Assembly: GCF_020623625.1 (NCBI RefSeq)
Contig: NC_060200.1
Location: forward strand, 1,124,001 to 1,188,000
Source: Saccharomycodes ludwigii
Lineage: Eukaryota; Ascomycota; Saccharomycetes; Saccharomycodales; Saccharomycodaceae
Direction: 5' to 3'
Length of the DNA: 64,000 nt
Below, piece after piece: positions 60,696-64,000 of this stretch. The notes beneath the pieces are model-generated. The model was not told the DNA's origin, made no database searches, and was given only the letters and a program-made list of their open reading frames with translations. The position numbers and the translations under genes are program-made. The number at the start of each line of letters is the position of its first letter. The first letter of the stretch is position 1.

Positions 60696-63251
60696 ATGAC
60701 TACTGTTAAATTGCAGGAACTCTCTCCAACCAAAAATGATGGATTTAACAAGTTTATCACCGATGACTCTTCAACTGCTGGTTCTACTGATAAAATAAAT
60801 CAAGCAAGTGAAGAACAAGAACAAGAAGATGTTAATAGTCCCACTACTAATATAACTGATATCGACATGGAAACTTCAAATCTTAGCAATGTTGAAAAAA
60901 CTGGGAATGTCAATCCACCAGAGACTACTGAAACAGTACAGGAAAATTTAGATAAAGAAAAAAAGACGATTAATCCTTCTAACAATTCAATAGTAAAAAC
61001 TACTGATAAAAATGAAGAAGATGGGGGCGATGAAGATAGTGAATTAAGTAATGTGGGACAATCTCCAGATAAGGATATTTTTACGATAGATAATTTTGAC
61101 GCCACTACCAATTCTATTCATAATGATGTTCATGCTAGTGACAATGATAACAATGATGTCACCTCACCTTTATCCTTTATAGGTACATCCACTACAGAGA
61201 GCACTCACACCGTTGGAACTGCAGATAATTTTCCATTATTACCCATTGCAGAAACAGCCAATAAAGATAATGCTAAAATTACTTTACCGGTTCCAATCAC
61301 TAGTACGAGAACCAATAACTCACTTAATGCTAGTTCTGCCGACACTACTGATTCTAATACATTTTTTGTTAAAAAACAACAAAACAACACTAATACCGAT
61401 GTTACTGGAAAAATTCAAGTTACCGATAAAAAACCAAGTGGTAATGTTGAAACAACAACTGGGAATCTGTCTGCAAATATTGACAGCAACCAAAATGAAA
61501 ACATTACCACTGGAATACTAGAGACTTGTGACACGAATATAAGAACCAACAATGATAACAAACATACCACTTCAGCCATTACCTTTGTTAGTGGTAATCA
61601 TTCCAAGGAATCACGTGATTCAATTTCACAGTTTTACTTGGATGGATCTGATGCAGATACTGAAAAGGAAGACGAGCTGATACATTACAGAGATGTTCCA
61701 TTGTTAAGAGATTTAGCAAAAGATAGCAGTACGGGACAAGAGAAAGAGAAGAAAGAAGATAAGGAAGAAGAAAAGGAAGAAGAAAAGAAAGAAGAGAAGG
61801 AAGAAGAAAGGCAAGAAGAGAAGGAAGAAGAAAGGCAAGAAGAGAAGGAAGAAGAAAGGCAAGAAGAGAAGGAAGAAGAGAAGGAAGAAGAAAGGCAAGA
61901 AGAGAAGGAAGAAGAAAGGCAAGAAGAGAAGGAAGAAGAAAGGCAAGAAGAGAAGGAAGAAGAAAGGCAAGAAGAAAGGCAAGAAGAAAAAGAGCAAAAA
62001 AATAAAGATAATAGTATTAATGCAAACAAAAGTAATAGTGATAAAAAAGAAGTGCATTTTGAGGACAATAATCTCAAGAATGATAATAAAATAATAACTG
62101 AAAAACAAAAAGATTCAAATAAAAAACGTAATTTCCAAGAATTGAATGAAGATTCTGGTATTTCCAAAATCACGAATGATAAAAAATTTCCCCAAGAGAA
62201 TGTTAATGAAAATAGATCTACAACCATTATAAACCATCGATTACAAACCAATATAGCTGAAGAATCTGAATTGAAAAACAAACAAAAGCAAGCAGCTGAT
62301 AGTCCCACAAAAAAGCAAAAAATAATATCAAACGGTGGAGAAGAGTTATCACACAATCAAGAAGAAAAAGAAGAAGAAAAAAATATGACTAATGCTGATG
62401 ATGCTGAAGAGGAAGAACAAAAAGAAAATTATGGAAAAGGAGGGGATGAAGAAGAAACTGAAGAACTGAGACAGGAACAAGAACTGTTAAGAAAAGAACG
62501 ATTGGAATTAAAAAGACAAAATGCATACAAAGATATAATAGAAATTGAAAATTCTTTTGCTACGCTACGCCAAAAGCTGTATGAAAACAAATTAGCCAAA
62601 TTGCAGATGGAGTTGCAAATGTGCCTTGATGGATCACATCCAAGTTTACAACAATATCTATCACAAATACATGAAATTCGTGACAAAAAGCTTCAACAAA
62701 TATACCTGAAACAGCAGTATAAATTAGATTGTATAGATAGGGAAACTAGGGCTTCTAGATATGCTATTCATCAGAATTTCTATAAACAAGCTAACGATGG
62801 CAAAGAATCCATGTTGAATAACACTACAACTGAATGGTATGAAATTAATAGCGAAAGGAGAGAAATGGACGTACAAATACCTGATTTGAAATACCATGTG
62901 CCAATAAAAATTGCCAATAAATCTTTAAGCATGATTACAGGTTATGCTACACAGCCTGCCATACCTCAACTGAATTACAATGATAACGATAGCAGAAATA
63001 GTAATGCAAATATTTCTGAGGATATGGCCGCCGAGGGTATCAATTGGAGATTTAAGAATAATCCAGTCGATAAATTAGAAGTTATTGTAGATAGAATGAG
63101 ATTTAATAATGCCATGAGTGATATTAAGGGGTTAAGGCAATATTATGGTGGATTCCCAGGTGCACCAGAATTAAATCCGCTAAGAGAAACGGAAATACTC
63201 GATGATTTTGAAATATTAAAGAAATCTGCTGCAAAACGCTCATCCAGATGA
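60696..63251 (+). CDS. DEP1: Rpd3L histone deacetylase subunit Dep1
   Basis: An 851-residue protein, about twice S. cerevisiae Dep1 (405). Dep1 belongs to the large Rpd3-Sin3 histone deacetylase complex and was found through phospholipid gene control. The conserved Sds3/Dep1-type coiled region lies near residues 600-710 (IEIENSFATLRQKLYENKLAKLQ in outline, then LDGSHPSLQQYLSQI and RETRASRYAIHQNFY). The C-terminal part has GINWRFKNNPVDKLEVIVDRMRF-type conserved sequence near residues 785-810 and ends KSAAKRSSR. The N-terminal 350 residues are Asn/Thr/Asp-rich; residues about 345-432 are an extreme Glu/Lys/Arg/Gln block from a 24-bp minisatellite. I start at the ATG 60696 because the open frame before it has only TTG and poly-Lys. 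It is next to SYN8/NOP12 as YAL013W is next to YAL014C. Confidence 0.9.
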   Translation: MTTVKLQELSPTKNDGFNKFITDDSSTAGSTDKINQASEEQEQEDVNSPTTNITDIDMETSNLSNVEKTGNVNPPETTETVQENLDKEKKTINPSNNSIVKTTDKNEEDGGDEDSELSNVGQSPDKDIFTIDNFDATTNSIHNDVHASDNDNNDVTSPLSFIGTSTTESTHTVGTADNFPLLPIAETANKDNAKITLPVPITSTRTNNSLNASSADTTDSNTFFVKKQQNNTNTDVTGKIQVTDKKPSGNVETTTGNLSANIDSNQNENITTGILETCDTNIRTNNDNKHTTSAITFVSGNHSKESRDSISQFYLDGSDADTEKEDELIHYRDVPLLRDLAKDSSTGQEKEKKEDKEEEKEEEKKEEKEEERQEEKEEERQEEKEEERQEEKEEEKEEERQEEKEEERQEEKEEERQEEKEEERQEERQEEKEQKNKDNSINANKSNSDKKEVHFEDNNLKNDNKIITEKQKDSNKKRNFQELNEDSGISKITNDKKFPQENVNENRSTTIINHRLQTNIAEESELKNKQKQAADSPTKKQKIISNGGEELSHNQEEKEEEKNMTNADDAEEEEQKENYGKGGDEEETEELRQEQELLRKERLELKRQNAYKDIIEIENSFATLRQKLYENKLAKLQMELQMCLDGSHPSLQQYLSQIHEIRDKKLQQIYLKQQYKLDCIDRETRASRYAIHQNFYKQANDGKESMLNNTTTEWYEINSERREMDVQIPDLKYHVPIKIANKSLSMITGYATQPAIPQLNYNDNDSRNSNANISEDMAAEGINWRFKNNPVDKLEVIVDRMRFNNAMSDIKGLRQYYGGFPGAPELNPLRETEILDDFEILKKSAAKRSSR
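61800..61991 (+). repeat. 24-bp coding minisatellite in DEP1
   Basis: Three identical 24-bp units, a 12-bp partial unit, three more identical units, then degenerate copies. Each unit encodes EEERQEEK. The units are identical at DNA level, not just in protein, so they are recent or kept alike. The sense strand is all purine except one C per unit; a related GA-rich stretch extends left to about 61738. Confidence 0.95.
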
Positions 63252-63956
63252 TATGCAATCTATCCATATACAGTAATATATATGACGGGAGGATTGCAAG
63301 AAAAAACAAAACAAGAGGTTTTTATTTATTCGTTTATAAACATATATATATTTATATATGTATACATGTTTGGTTCTTTTTAATTTCACTTTTACTTTAT
63401 TTTTTTGGGAAACATGCTTGCTTATAAATTTTTGAAAAATAACAACAAGAATTTACTTATAAATAGTTAATCACTGCGTGTTACGATCTTTGGATACATG
63501 ATTAACAAGATATAGAGAACTATATATAAAGAGCACACAGGAGATCACAGAAAAATATGAAACAGAACGTAACAAAAAGTTAAAAATCAAGACACAATAC
63601 AGAATTAAAGGAAAGCGGGCGATATAAAAATAAAATGAATAATCATGCTAAGTAACAGATGTAATTTCAATTTTTTTTTCTATCTTGGAACAAAGCTAGT
63701 TTGATATTTCATACACATTGCAAATCAAAAAAAAAAAAAAAAAAAAAAAAAAAACAGTATGCCCTTATAATCTTCCTATTTTTCCTCTATTCAAATGCAT
63801 TGATGGTAAAAAAAAAAATTCATTTGTTTGTAAATATCCCCATTACAAATAGACATTATTATATGTAGAATAAACAAAATAAAATAAAGCAATTAAAAGT
63901 TAAATCTTAACATAGATATATATTATATATAAATACTGTTATGTCCCTAAATTTGT
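63252..63956. other. Intergenic right of DEP1
   Basis: About 700 bp with (TA)n-like DNA at about 63340-63365, T and A runs, and a 28-nt poly(A) at 63727-63754. No complete gene. In S. cerevisiae CYS3 follows DEP1; no start of such a plus-strand gene is seen before the window ends. Confidence 0.6.
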
Positions 63957-64000
63957 TTATTTCAATGGAACGAAACTAGAAGTAGTGGCACCAGCTCTAC
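63957..64000 (-). CDS. Possible C-terminal end of a gene cut by the right edge
   Basis: On the minus strand the last bases read as an open frame ending RAGATTSSFVPLK and a TAA at 63959-63957. Base composition rises in GC just here, unlike the A/T-rich DNA before it, which suggests coding. Fourteen codons are too few to be sure, and I do not recognise the protein. Confidence 0.35.
   Translation of the reverse strand, partial: RAGATTSSFVPLK

Noticed and set aside
61685-62356. Ser/Phe-rich 223-codon frame antisense to DEP1
   Set aside because: Product of the Glu-rich minisatellite read backwards; DEP1 is clearly the coding strand.
1-64000. tRNA, rRNA, LTR remnants, DNA transposons, centromere elements
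   Set aside because: I looked for B-box-like GGTTCGA, paired terminal repeats, transposase or reverse-transcriptase motifs and CDEI/CDEIII-like sequences and saw none; this was by eye, so short or diverged cases could be missed.
1-64000. ARS consensus (WTTTAYRTTTW-like) matches
   Set aside because: Such matches are expected by chance in DNA this A/T-rich and the consensus of this lineage is unknown.

Overview
This is AT-rich nuclear DNA from a budding yeast of the order Saccharomycetales. Genes are compact and almost all intron-free. Intergenic DNA is full of long poly(A)/poly(T) runs, and proteins carry many Asn and Gln tracts. I recognise 21 protein-coding genes (one cut by the left edge), one orphan gene, and a weak hint of another gene cut by the right edge. 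I saw no tRNA, rRNA, transposon, LTR remnant or centromere.

The gene order is the best clue to the organism. Left to right it reads PRO2(+), DRS2(-), MAK16(-), LTE1(-), LDB19(+), PMT2(-), FUN26(-), CCR4(-), ATS1(-), FUN30(+), MED15/GAL11(+), GSH2(+), LDS1/RRT8(-, spliced), PSK1(+), PEX15(+), TPD3(+), NTG1(-), NGL1(+), orphan(+), SYN8(-), NOP12(-), DEP1(+). In S. cerevisiae these genes are split between the left arm of chromosome I (YAL026C to YAL013W) and two pieces of chromosome XV (YOR323C-YOR321W and YOL051W-YOL041C). Here they are interleaved on one track with relative orientation kept. Families with two copies in S. cerevisiae (PMT2/PMT3, PSK1/PSK2, NTG1/NTG2, LDS1/RRT8) have one copy. 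This is what a lineage that did not undergo the whole-genome duplication should look like. With the low GC, Saccharomycodes or a relative is my best guess; the species is an inference.

Layout: 1-13 kb has the end of proline synthesis (PRO2), a lipid flippase (DRS2), 60S assembly (MAK16) and mitotic exit (LTE1). 14-29 kb has a ubiquitin-ligase adaptor (LDB19), O-mannosylation (PMT2), a nucleoside transporter (FUN26), mRNA deadenylation (CCR4) and an RCC1-like protein (ATS1). 29-46 kb has a chromatin remodeller (FUN30), a Mediator tail subunit (MED15), glutathione synthesis (GSH2), a sporulation membrane protein with an intron (LDS1) and a PAS kinase (PSK1). 46-64 kb has a peroxisomal tail-anchored protein (PEX15), the PP2A scaffold (TPD3), base-excision repair (NTG1), a CCR4-like nuclease (NGL1), the orphan, an endosomal SNARE (SYN8), a nucleolar RNA-binding protein (NOP12) and an Rpd3L subunit (DEP1). 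These are housekeeping neighbours, not a pathway cluster.

I found no new multi-gene system. The points most worth following are the LDS1 intron with perfect splice signals and two Ndt80-type sites upstream, a 26-bp perfect palindrome on the GSH2 stop codon, the orphan Q/N-rich gene at 55.3-56.6 kb, the iron-sulfur motif in the single NTG protein, a possible dual-start NGL1, a nucleotide-identical 24-bp repeat in DEP1, and homopolymer runs of up to about 41 nt.
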